Origin: Adineta vaga
Taxonomy: Eukaryota; Rotifera
Assembly (NCBI GenBank): GCA_021613535.1
Contig: CP075494.1
Location: forward strand, 1,860,001 to 1,924,000
Direction: 5' to 3'
Length of the DNA stretch: 64,000 nt
Shown: positions 1 through 10,347 of the stretch, piece by piece
Layout of the letters: the number at the start of each line of letters is the position of its first letter
Numbering within the stretch: position 1 is the first letter of the stretch
Notes under the pieces: model-generated
Seen by the model: only the letters and a program-made list of their open reading frames with translations
What the model was told of the DNA's origin: nothing
The model's database searches: none
Program-made: the position numbers and the translations under genes

Positions 1-271
1 ACAGTAAATAGTGAGAGAATTTTTCCTTTAATTGAAAGATGATAAGATATATTCGATAGATGTGTATTTTTTTTATCCCGGGGACATGAAAGACATTAAA
101 TAATCGGTGTCAATTTGTGAAATTTTTTTTATGCAGTGTTTATTATCATGAGTAGGAGAGGTTGACTTGATCTGTTTTTTTTTGTCGTCGGACATTTTGG
201 ATTATTGCTGTATTACTGTTAGATTACACTTCTATTTCAGCCTTTCCTTTTATCGGTAGCAACGATTACAG
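1..271. other. upstream region of ART gene
   Basis: No coding signal is seen. A pyrimidine-rich tract followed by an AG near position 240 could be a 5' UTR intron acceptor ahead of the ATG at 272. Confidence 0.3.
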
Positions 272-1874
272 ATGATAAATAATAAACATCCGCAACGTCT
301 ACCAGATGGTGAAAATTCCGACATAGTAACTACCACAACATTCAAGAATGATAGCAACATTACAGTGGTATGGCTAGATGAAGAAGCCATGCGTTTCGCG
401 TCACCTAACTCTCAAATTATAATTAACATGTTTCAGAAAATATGCGGCACCAATTACAAACTGTATGATCGTGTGGAATCGTTTCTTTTGGCAGTTGAAA
501 GTATGACTAAAACGATGAAAATTATAGTTGTAATGTCGGGATCATTTGCCGAGATTATTCTGCCCTAAGTTATCCGCATCTTTGTTACGTGAACTCTTGT
601 CAATATTTATATTTTGCAAAGACTACGATGGTTATAAGTATTTACTTAAAAAGTGTCGAAAAATAACTGCTATCTGCAGTGATGACGGTTCATTGAAGGA
701 GGCCATCGAGAATGAATTACAGTCATCGACAGATTTCGTTATCATGGATCAAAATTTAATACCCATATTCAGTTTAAAAGAAGAATATCAACAGTTTTTG
801 TGGTACAAACTTAATATAGAAGTATTGACCCATTATCCATGGTCGACAGATAATACACAAAGAATGCTCACTGAGTGTATTAAATATTACTGGAAGAATA
901 ATGCACAGAAGACGAATATTGAACAATTTAAAAATACATACAATCCTGACAACGCCATTGAATGGTATACAAGAGATAGTTTCCTTTATCGGCTCGTGAA
1001 TAAGGCACTTAGATCGCTAGATATGGAAGAAATTAATGTATTTCGACCTTATATCAAAGCTTTGTGTAGACAACTGGAGCAGTTGCACAAACAAAACCAA
1101 TCGGATAAACCATTAACAGTGTTTCGGGGGCATGGAAATATGACAACTTCTCAATTAGATAAAATCAAAGGAAATGTTAATGCTTTGGTATCATTCAACG
1201 GATTTTTGTCGACTTCAACTAATTATAACGTTGCAGTGATGTTTGCTGGGACTACGTCAACAGACGAAGAATCGGTAATATTTGAAATTAAAACGAATTA
1301 TAATTTAACAAATGTTGTATTTGCCGATATTTCACAATTTTTCAATATGCCGATCGAAGATGAAGTTTTATTTAGTCTCTGTTCAGTATTCAAAATCGAT
1401 AGTGCTGAACGTGACGAAGAGAATCAATTGTGGAAAATTTTAATGAGCGCATCAGATGAAGATACGCTAAATCTTTCTGATTACTTTAACAAGAAAGCCA
1501 TGGAAAAGCACCAAAGAACTGAACTTCATGTATGTCCAGAAATAGTTCGTGGAGCGGATGATGAAATCAAGCAGAAAATTGACAATGAAATAGACACGAG
1601 CGTGAGTAACAAAAAAGAAAAAAATTATCTGTTACATTGCATAGATCGAAACATTGAATGCAGAACTATCATTATAGCGTCTGTTGCAATCGTTTTCATA
1701 ATAGTAATCGGCTTAGTTGTCCTTTATGGTCTTTATTTTAAATCAACATATCAAATATCAAGCTCAGATAACTGTGAAAATATGAATTGTACGACAGTTA
1801 GTACAACAACAGGTAATGTCTATTTAAATTCGGTCTTTAGAAACATTGCCTTATCAGAGTGCGGGTGGGCATGA
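272..1874 (+). CDS. NAD:arginine ADP-ribosyltransferase-like membrane protein, with a one-base frame break
   Basis: An N-terminal domain seen in other rotifer ARTs (residues 1-98 from ATG 272) runs into a stop at 566-568, and the protein continues one frame over from about 546-565. Counting from 546, the second part has the ART fold: the NAD-binding Arg in VFRG (194), the FLSTST strand (221-225) and the E-x-E catalytic motif EDE (271-273), all intact. A hydrophobic segment near residues 372-396 and a short Cys-containing tail predict a C-terminal anchor. ARTs of this type transfer ADP-ribose from NAD+ to protein arginines. The break sits at CCC-TAA-G, where skipping one base restores the family pattern, so it is a pseudogene lesion, an assembly error or, less likely, a +1 shift site. 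The domain call is firm; functionality is uncertain. Confidence 0.8.
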
Positions 1875-2456
1875 GTCGATGTTAAAGAAATCTACGCCCA
1901 CCCTTTAACTAAAGGCACTACTATAGAAAGAAAGTTCATGGTAAATTCTCCTTTTTTCTGTGGAGCTTTTTCAAGCATATAACTTTGTCACGATATGAAT
2001 TACCGAGGTCAATCAGAAGCAATTCTGCAAAGCGTATTTTTACTGCGTCTTGTCATTAGAGGGATAAATTTTCAATCACGTGTTTTACTAAAGAAAAAGC
2101 TGTTATTCAAATCGAATCACAGCTTGTGATCCACTCTGAAACAGAAGAAAAAATCATCGAATAATCTACTCCGGAACATAACATATCCATCTCTTCCGTG
2201 AAAACTGTGAATGATAAAATACTCTTACAAAAACAATTGTTGCTGAAATTATGTATTAATAAACTTATGAGCGTAAAATAATGAATGAACGATCCTCCTT
2301 AAAGCTCGGTATAATAATCTGTTTTAATAGTCATGCAACATTCTTACTTTTATGCATTCTTGTTTTCTGTAAACCTTTCGATTTATAAATCTTTTAAGGA
2401 TCTAGAAAAAAGTATACTTAGAGTAAAGATATATTATTCTATTCTTTTTTTTACAG

Positions 2457-3337
2457 TGAAGAATGGAGTGACTGTTGCTGGAGGTCATGGGCCAGGCAAC
2501 GCTACCAATCAACTCAACTCTCCTTTTGGTCTGTTCGTTGACGATAATCAAACGATAATTATCGCTGATTGGGGTAACGCTCGTATTATCCAATGGAGAA
2601 TAAATGATACCAATGGACAAGTAGTTGCTGGTGGTCATGGCGACGGAGATCGACTGGATCAATTGAAAGGTCCAGTCGATGTGTTGATCGACAAAGAGAC
2701 GAATAGTCTCATTATTTGTGATCGTTGGAATCGACGAGTGGTAAAATGGTCTCGTCGATATGGAACAACTGAGGGAGAAATCCTTCTTGACAACGTCTTC
2801 TGTGGCGGATTGGCTATGGATGATCAAAGATATCTCTACGTCTCTGACACCGGGAATGATGAAATCAGAAAATATCAAATAGGTAACAAGAATGGGACTG
2901 TCGTGGCCGGTGGTCATGGCACCGGCAATGGTACCAATCAACTCAGTAGTCCATACTGTTTCTTTGTTGATCGACAACAGAATGTCTATGTGTCAGACAC
3001 CGGCAATCATCGTGTAATGAAATGGAATAAAAATGCAAAAGAAGGACTTGTCGTCGTTAGAAGTGAAGGTATAGGAGATGCCATAGTGCAATTGGCGATA
3101 CCTGCCGGACTGTTCGTCGATGCGTTGGGTATTCTCTATGTGGTAGATGGACGCAGTGATCGAGTGATGCGCTGGTATAACGCAACGACACGAGGCACTG
3201 TTATTGCAGGTGGAAATGGCCAAGGAGAAGGACCAAATCAATTTAATGGTCCCGATGATTTGGCCTTCGATGGACATGGCAATTTTTACGTCGTCGACAC
3301 TGGGAATAATCGTGTTCAACGATTCTCAATCGATTAG
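2457..3337 (+). CDS. NHL-repeat beta-propeller protein, last exon
   Basis: At least five NHL-type repeats (AGGHG...NQL..P.G.FVD...Y..D..N.R..KW) fill about 290 residues, enough for one six-bladed propeller. A polypyrimidine tract ending TTTTTTTACAG at 2456 marks a splice acceptor, so coding starts at 2457 in phase 1 and the ATG at 2333 is probably inside the intron. I could not place the upstream exon in 1875-2330. NHL propellers bind proteins or ligands, and in rotifers they often form the outside part of secreted or membrane proteins. The stop is at 3335-3337 and no transmembrane segment follows. Confidence 0.85.
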
Positions 3338-3410
3338 ACTCTTCTGTGTAGATAATTTTTTTGTTTTTCTTCTCAAATACATCACCTTGTATAAAAAAAA
3401 GAAATAATTA

Positions 3411-3474
3411 GAGGATGTGGGTGTAGATATAGTGTTTAAGTTCTCTCTCGTCTTCACTCACTCACACCCTCAAT
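3411..3474. mobile_element. telomere-like palindromic element (copy b)
   Basis: A G-rich left arm (GAGGATGTGGGTGTAG) faces a C-rich right arm (CTCACACCCTCAA). It lies at the 3' end of the ART-TPR pseudogene and supplies that frame's stop region. It belongs to the family described at 4158, 7071, 19381 and 22406. Confidence 0.6.
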
Positions 3475-4157
3475 TTAACGACTTGTTTATGATTTTCTAA
3501 AGCTTGTAAATATTCGCCTTTTTCTCTATATATTCTTCCGAGTTCATTTTTAACTCTTATTATATCAGAATGATCGGATAGTAGTTCATTAAGTATTAAA
3601 GTATAAAATTCTTCAGCCTTATCTAAATCACCCTTGTCGAATAGAAACCGAGCTAATATCAAAATATCTGCTGTTTCATCAAGTTCAGATTTTAATCTGT
3701 CAATATGAGTGCATTTCTTGTTCACATAAAGTTAAGTTAACAACCCATAAATTATCGCTATATTGTTCGACGGAATCGATTCGAAATATAGTTCCAAGTG
3801 TGAATAAGACTTCATTTTCTGTTTTATAGAAGGTATATTCTTGTATCTTAGCAAATGGTTTTGTTGAAACTTCTACAGAACATTCAATTTCAAATAGAAT
3901 TGGTGCAATTAATGGTCGACCAATTCCACCACCAGCAAAATCTACAGAAAGATTGAAAGACATATAGACATGGAACCTTAATCCTTGTCATCGATAAACA
4001 GTTAAAGTTAAAGTATTTTTCAATCCATGAATATATTTCACATGCAAGTCAACTAAGCGATTATGAAGATCAACGAGAACGAAGCGAAATTGAAATATAG
4101 TAGCAATGTATCTCGTTCTTAATGCTCGGTTTAATAAACGATAAAGAAATGCTTCAC
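3475..4157 (-). pseudogene. ADP-ribosyltransferase-TPR gene fragment
   Basis: Read on the minus strand, three pieces belong to one ART-TPR protein. The first (about 4157-3988) has the helix FLYRLLNRALRT and ends at TVYR before a stop. The second (3963-3700) carries the E-x-E strand as ENEVLF and the following FRIDSVEQ. The third (3725-3475) is a TPR unit (LGRIYREKGEYLQAL). The segment between TVYR and the second piece, including most of the STS strand, is deleted, and a frameshift separates the ART part from the TPR part. The fragment is cut at both ends by telomere-like palindromes (3411-3474 and 4158-4231). It cannot encode a working enzyme. Confidence 0.8.
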
Positions 4158-4231
4158 ATCTTGAGAGTGTGGGGGTGGGAATCTCCTCTTCTTTCACACT
4201 CACACCCTCACCCACACCCCCACCCCTCAAG
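4158..4231. mobile_element. telomere-like palindromic element (copy c)
   Basis: Ends ATCTTGAG and CCTCAAG are terminal inverted repeats, with G-rich and C-rich arms of TGTGGG-like units between. The loop contains ATCTCCTCTTCTTTCACAC, also found at 15258 and, inverted, at 19381 and 22406. The shared loop argues for a transposable family rather than chance repeats. Confidence 0.75.
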
Positions 4232-5622
4232 TAGTAATGTTATCATCGACAGTTCTGATTTATATTAGTAGATTGACTTTTAAGAATATTCTTTTCCATA
4301 AACTAAATTATCAAATTTGTTGTTGTAAACACATTATTCGCTGTTTATTGCTTTTAATAAATGAACTTAAATAAAAATAAAATTGAGTATAATTATCAAT
4401 CCTGTAAGGATGAGTTAACAAAAGCAAATTTGATTGTATAGAAATATAAACTCATATTTTAATTGTGTAAATTGTTTAATATGAAAATAAGAAAAGTAGA
4501 TTTGTGATTGACCAAGTATATTAAAATCATCAAATAGTGTAAGAAAGATAATTTATTTTAATCGAATATTTTTACAAATTAATTTAAAATATCATTTTTT
4601 ATTGGTTGAAAATTGTGATCAAGAATACAATAGTTATAGTAATGTCATATATTTCAAAAACTAGAGATATGACTTAGAATGAAATATGTTATCTCGATTA
4701 AAATTTATTTTCTAAAAAAGAATTTAATTTTTAATACGTCCAAGTGCAAGATCTCTTATAATACCTTTTTTAATAAATTCTGTAAATTATAAGTTTATAA
4801 TCATTATTTGTATCTGATTTATCAGTATTAGATAGATTAAATACTCCAGGTACTTCTTCTATTGCATTTTCTATCATAAGAAATACTCGAACTATTTTAA
4901 TAAAATCATCTAAGGGTAATGTTTCTTTTTTAAGTGTAGTTGTTATTTGTTCAAAAAACTTTTCTTCTAACATGTACGCATTGTTGATTTATTTTACCGT
5001 TGCCAAGAATTTCATATTTATCAGTCATTGTAACAAAATACCAATAATATAATATATGTATCAAGAAAAGAAACATTGTAATCGGTCGTTCGTTGGTAAA
5101 GAGAAGAATGTCTTTCGAATGTGAGAAAATATAGTGTGAGTTGTGACAGAGTGATGATTGTTGAAGCTTGTTAACAACTATAGCGTTGAATCGTAGATCT
5201 TCTGTTTGAGAATATTGATTTAATATGAATAATGACGATATGATCAGTAATAGATTGTGATTCTGCTTGAAAATATTCCTTAGGATATAAAATAATCAAA
5301 ACGTAAAAGATATTTCATATTGACCTGATCAATATTTGAGTAAATAGGATAAAGTATCGCTTAACACCCACACCCTCATCCGATGCAAAAATTATAAGAT
5401 TAATTAGAAAAATTTCGAACCTCGATGAATTCATTATGTATACTGAGCAAGGACATCTCACGGTTGCAAGTTGTCACCTAGTAGCATGACTTTATCTATA
5501 AGTATTTTCTTCTTAACAGCAAATAAACGAGTATATCATACGTGATATCAATTTAAAATGCTTATTTCACAGCTGTTTATGAAAAATGAGAAAAAAAATG
5601 CATTGTTGAAAAGAATACATAC
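4232..5622. other. AT-rich intergenic region
   Basis: No convincing gene is seen. A half-element of the telomere-like family (ACACCCACACCCTCAT) lies at 5366-5382. A 67-codon minus-strand frame at 4770-4973 has no recognisable domain. Confidence 0.4.
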
Positions 5623-7077
5623 ATGCACAATAATTTTCTCAAAAGAATGATTGAAGCAAACCCATCAAAAGTTATGTCCAAGTCGAGTGTTGACAAAAGA
5701 TTATACCAGTATTTGATTAAAGTGAATTTATATCAATACAAAGAGAATTTAATTCATGTTGATCAGCTTATTGCCACTTGTGTATATATTGGTCTTCTCA
5801 TTACTTTTCTATGTGCTTTAGTTCTCTATATTGGTCTAACTGTAGAAACACATACTGTCACTGTTGATTTTCCATCAGTAGCTCAATTCGAAATACTCTC
5901 TAATCAATATCCATCAACACTCTCATGTCTGTGCTCCCGAATGGCTATTCCCTACAATAAATTTCTCTCATTCAATCCAGAATATCATCAAGTGTGTTCA
6001 AGTGATTTTGTCTCACAATCATGGATTTCATCGTTATTTTCAAACAATCCAAGTAATTATTATCCTCTTGATTTTCATACTAGTGCTTCATCTCAATTCG
6101 AAGTACTCGCTTTACTCTGTCAAACAATAGCTGAATCTGTTTCAGAAGCTCTTCAACAATCTGGAATGAAAGAGTTGATAACAATTCGAGCTCTATCAAA
6201 ACGAACTTTTACAGTTCAATCTGTAGCGCTTCTACAACAAATACAGATGACAACGATTGCTAATATAAAACGTGTTGATAAATTTGTTTCGCTTAGCATT
6301 TCTCAAAATTATCTCATGACAGCATTAAAAACAGATGCATATATTGTCGCTGAGGTTGGAGGCACAACTGCTTCCATTTATCGAAGAAAATATTCACTGA
6401 ACAAAACCCAAAATGGTGCGATTACTCTTACAGCAGAACCGATTTGTTCTTGTGAATTTACATCGAGATGTACCTCTCAATCAAGTTTCTTCAATTATAC
6501 AATACTAAATCCTTACCCGACTAGCTTTCATGCAGACCCACCGCTCTTATTCTCGGTACCAGGCATGTTAGCAGGATGTATTCCTCGTTATTCTATGCTT
6601 CAATCAACGCTGGAATGTTTCTACAGCTCAACATGTCTCTATATGGTAATGAAATTTACAGGTATAACATCATATTATCGTTCCCTTAATACTACCATTC
6701 ATTCTCGATTCAAACAAAATACAACTATTGAATCTATGTTTGATGATCTTCTTATTGAACAATGGCACAATGCGAGTGACTTTAATACTTATTATAATGA
6801 ATGTGCTCCAGCTACTTGTTCATATATCTATACGGAGAGGCTGAATATCGTTCATATGCTCATCACTATATTAGGTCTTGTTGGTGGACTTACAACTACA
6901 CTTCACTTGTTTTCACCATTCTTTGTCAAGCACATATTTCGTAGAATGCAAAAGATCTGCTGTTGTCGAACACGAAACAAATCACAAATGTCATCAGCTA
7001 ACAATCAAGCCCTAACGAAAAGTAAGCATGAGAAAATACTAGCTTTCGCCATATCTCAACAGACAGGTGCATCTTAA
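5623..7077 (+). CDS. two-TM membrane protein, rotifer family, copy 1
   Basis: 484 residues in one exon. A cytoplasmic N-terminus is followed by TM1 (about residues 48-72), a roughly 350-residue extracellular domain with Cys motifs (TLSCLCS, YHQVCSSDFV, CSCEF, GCIPR, LECFYSSTC, ECAPATC), TM2 (IVHMLITILGLVGGLTTTLH) and a basic tail. The intracellular-N, large-ectodomain, two-TM layout resembles DEG/ENaC or P2X channels, and GLVGGL is faintly like the second TM of DEG/ENaC, but no diagnostic motif of either was found. Function unknown. Two more copies follow in tandem. The stop codon TAA lies inside the terminal repeat of a telomere-like element (7071), so the present C-terminus may not be ancestral. 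Confidence 0.8.
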   Translation: MHNNFLKRMIEANPSKVMSKSSVDKRLYQYLIKVNLYQYKENLIHVDQLIATCVYIGLLITFLCALVLYIGLTVETHTVTVDFPSVAQFEILSNQYPSTLSCLCSRMAIPYNKFLSFNPEYHQVCSSDFVSQSWISSLFSNNPSNYYPLDFHTSASSQFEVLALLCQTIAESVSEALQQSGMKELITIRALSKRTFTVQSVALLQQIQMTTIANIKRVDKFVSLSISQNYLMTALKTDAYIVAEVGGTTASIYRRKYSLNKTQNGAITLTAEPICSCEFTSRCTSQSSFFNYTILNPYPTSFHADPPLLFSVPGMLAGCIPRYSMLQSTLECFYSSTCLYMVMKFTGITSYYRSLNTTIHSRFKQNTTIESMFDDLLIEQWHNASDFNTYYNECAPATCSYIYTERLNIVHMLITILGLVGGLTTTLHLFSPFFVKHIFRRMQKICCCRTRNKSQMSSANNQALTKSKHEKILAFAISQQTGAS

Positions 7078-7163
7078 GGGTGTGGGTGTGGGTGAGGATG
7101 AGCGTGTAGGTATTTAAAACTATTATACTGCCATCCACCCTCACTCACACCCGCCCTCAAGAT
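7071..7163. mobile_element. telomere-like palindromic element (copy e)
   Basis: Outer ends ATCTTAAGGG and CCCTCAAGAT are near-perfect inverted repeats, followed inward by GTGTGGGTGTGGG on the left and CACTCACACCCG on the right. It overlaps the stop codon of the preceding gene. Confidence 0.75.
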
Positions 7164-7198
7164 TTAACGTTATAATAGATATAGGAATTCGTATCATC

Positions 7199-10100
7199 AT
7201 GATAATGTGTCGAATCTGGAAACGAATTGCTGGTTTGAACATATTTAAAAAACCATCGGCCTCTTTGTTCGATGTACAAAAAGGTATCTGGGCGACACGT
7301 GCCTATTTGATCCTATTCATTATCAGTATCAACGTTTTGATCATTTATTCTTCAATGACATTACATACAGTTAGTAAAACCTTACATAATCCAACTCAAA
7401 ATCAATTTGAACAAATTACTACACAATATGCATCGACACTTTCTTGTCCGTGTACACATCTTTCCGTATCTTACTCAAGCATCATGACGATTCGACCTCG
7501 TTTTCATCAGGTTTGCGCTAGCCATTTTGTTCAAAATGATCGTTGGCTATTGTATTTTAAGTACACAGTGAAAAAAAATAACACATCAGGAACTCTTTAC
7601 AGTTCTCTACTCGATTTTCGTGATGCAGTAGGTCAATCACTTTTCATACTCATGCAAACTCTTTGTCAATTGGCCAACGAGACAATAACTAATGCCATTA
7701 ACATTTTCAATGGTACACAACTAGTGAGTTCTGAACCATTACCAAAAGATTATTTCGATGCACAAACATCATTGATTCTTCAGCAATTCGAACAACAGGT
7801 TAGAATATCTTGAGAGTGTGGGTATCGGTTATAATGACTTGTTCTTCGTTTACACTAAAAATGTGACAGCTAATAGTTCAGTTCTGTGATCGAGAATTGT
7901 CACACGTCTAGTTTATATATACACTCATTATGACTTACTTCAATCTACTAAAATCCATCATAGTCTGCCGTAATTAATCAAAAATCGATTAGGGTTACGA
8001 CAAGCTGTAATCTATGTAGTACATGTGGGTCTCGATAAATCGTATAGGATCTTGACATATCTTCAACCATTGAAATTCTCCTGCATGACTATCCTCTGAG
8101 CTCATTTTTCTCATTCTTTTCAAAAAATTCTAAACTAATTCTATCATTCTTGTTTTTGCCTGCATAGACAATTGCATCTTTTCGATCTTTATTAACACTT
8201 ATACGTACTACCATCGAAGATAATCAATTTTTTGTCAGTCAAAATACGAACTTAAAGATAGCTACATACACATTGAATGGTCAGTCAATGTTATATTATA
8301 AGCCTAAAACATACAACCAAAACGACAATACGACTTGTTCATGTAGTATAAGCAACTTGTGTACTCATCCGCAAGGTTTCTATTGTATAAGCAAAGAATG
8401 TCGCCATAGTGATTCTTTACCGGCCCAGACCATTCCTGGTTTGGTGTTTAGTTGTGTTCCATTTAATTCACTTTTATTTTCGACACTTGAATGTCTATAC
8501 AATCAATCATGTATTCAAATGTTATTAGACTGGCGTCTCTTTGAATTTGAACCATTCTATGAACCAATATCGTTGAACATTACAGCACTTGATCCACATT
8601 TACCTAGTCAATTCTTTCCTACAACACCAATGAACATAATTGTTTCACAAATGTTAGTCGAGGAATGGATCAATACGACAAATATCACATCACATTATGA
8701 ACAATGTAAACCTAATCTTTGCACATACACATATATTCAACGTTTTGATACTTCTTATATTGTCTCCAGTATACTTGGTCTTTGTGGTGGTCTCAATATT
8801 GTGCTTAAATTAATTGTACCAATTATCATTAAATTTATTATGCAACGATTACAAATGCAATGGATTCGTCGATATAGAAAATGGAGAAATAAAACGCGTA
8901 AGTTAAATATATCTATACCATAATCTAAATAACCATCTTGTAAAATATATATAACATATCAACTGGACGTAGATTTAATATAAAAACAAATTCTATTTAT
9001 TAATAGATTTTTTAGATGCCTCACTACGTTAAGAATATAATGTTTCATTGTTTTTAAGGTTCTTCTCAAACAATAAGTAATAATTATCAAAAGAAGAATA
9101 ACCACTCGTTGTTTGTACGTACTTGGAAAAAACTTGCATCATTGAATCTATTCTATAATGAAGTAACTAATCCAATATTAGTCACTCGCATATATATTGT
9201 TCTGCTCGCCATTTTGTTTGCCATTATTTTATTACTTACGAGTCTTGGCGAACAAACACATTCGTTTACCGTTGCATCACCATCTGAATCAACATTCGAA
9301 TCACTTTATAAGCAATATGGAGCTAAAACTCTTTCATGTCCATGTACTCAGAACTCTATTCGTTATTCAACATTCGTTTCCATATCAGCTACCTATCATC
9401 AGGTGTGTCAAAGTGTATTCATTTCATTAGATTGGTGGGAACTGGTATGGGCTACAGGTTCTATACCTCGTCTCAAAGATCAATCATTGCTCAGTGCATA
9501 TTTTCGTATGTTATCTTCATTTTGTATAATGTCCAAACAAACAGTTAATAATGAATTAAGCGCCTTTCTTTCGAATGAATTTGTCAGTGTCGAAACGGCA
9601 TCACGCAGTTTATTTCAACATGAAATTGAAACATCTGCAAATAGATTCATTGAACACACTCCACGTACATTTCGTCGTATCGTCAAAGTTATTAGCGATT
9701 CATTCCGTTCAAATCAATTACAACATATGTTTCTCACAACTTGGAAACCTGCATATACCACAGCTATTGAAAACAATGTTTTGGCAATGATTCCTCAAAC
9801 TTATGATAACAATATGTGTATATGCGCTGCATCGATAATACCTCAATGTTCAAGACAACTCCTTTTCATTTCTAAGAATGAAAATCCACCAAAAACAATA
9901 ATGCTATCTGGTTTTGTAAGTGGATGTTTACCTATAGATGGATTGCGTCTATCAACACTCGAATGTTTGTTTGATTCAATATGTTTGGCTAAGCTTATGA
10001 CAGTTCTCAATAGTTCTATGATTCCCATTCCGCTCAATAAGTCAATGTCTGGTCGTTTTTCAAATACGATGACTACATTAAACTTAATTATCGACCAATT

Positions 10101-10347
10101 ATTTGTTGAAGACTGGATTAAATTATCCAACTATTCAAATTACTATCAAGCATGTTCACCACTATGCCGATATACTTATGTTAGTCGCAATTCTATTATT
10201 TATATGATTACATATTTATTGAGTTTATATGGTGGTGTAACGATTACTCTTCGATTTATCATTTCACAAGGGTTTAATCAATTTCAAAAGATACGGCAAT
10301 GGTGTATGAATAAACGCAATCAAAGAAAAAAGGTTACTCCCCGATAA
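7199..10347 (+). CDS. two-TM family protein, copies 2 and 3 fused by an intron
   Basis: Exons 7199-7798, 8168-8897 and 9059-10347 join in frame to 872 codons. Exons 1-2 make a full family member: TM1 near residues 35-58, SCPCTH, FHQVCASHFV, CTYTYIQRF, then TM2 with GLCGGL. The intron between them (369 bp, phase 0) cuts where copy 1 is continuous and holds a telomere-like half-element at 7807. The second copy could end at TAA 8921-8923, but a perfect donor (GTAAGT, 8898) and a pyrimidine-rich acceptor ending at 9058 join C to GT and keep the frame into copy 3. Copy 3 has no upstream ATG of its own before its TM1, which supports the fusion. Its motifs (LSCPCTQ, YHQVCQSVF, LECLFDSIC) match the family. 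Channel-like function is speculation. Confidence 0.75.
7807..7829. mobile_element. telomere-like half-element in an intron
   Basis: ATCTTGAGAGTGTGGGTATC begins nine bases into the first intron of the fused two-TM gene. It matches the left end of the palindromic family; no right arm follows. Confidence 0.5.

Noticed and set aside
2402-3319. Minus-strand frames across the NHL exon
   Set aside because: They mirror the repeat structure of the plus-strand NHL coding sequence and have no domain of their own.
4770-4973. 67-codon minus-strand gene
   Set aside because: No motif, neighbour or splice evidence; low-complexity AT-rich context.
5623-7077. Firm assignment of the two-TM proteins to DEG/ENaC or P2X channels
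   Set aside because: Topology is similar, but none of the diagnostic motifs of either family could be found.
9197-10130. Overlapping short frames inside two-TM copy 3
   Set aside because: The main plus frame has family motifs and TM segments; the others are chance open frames.
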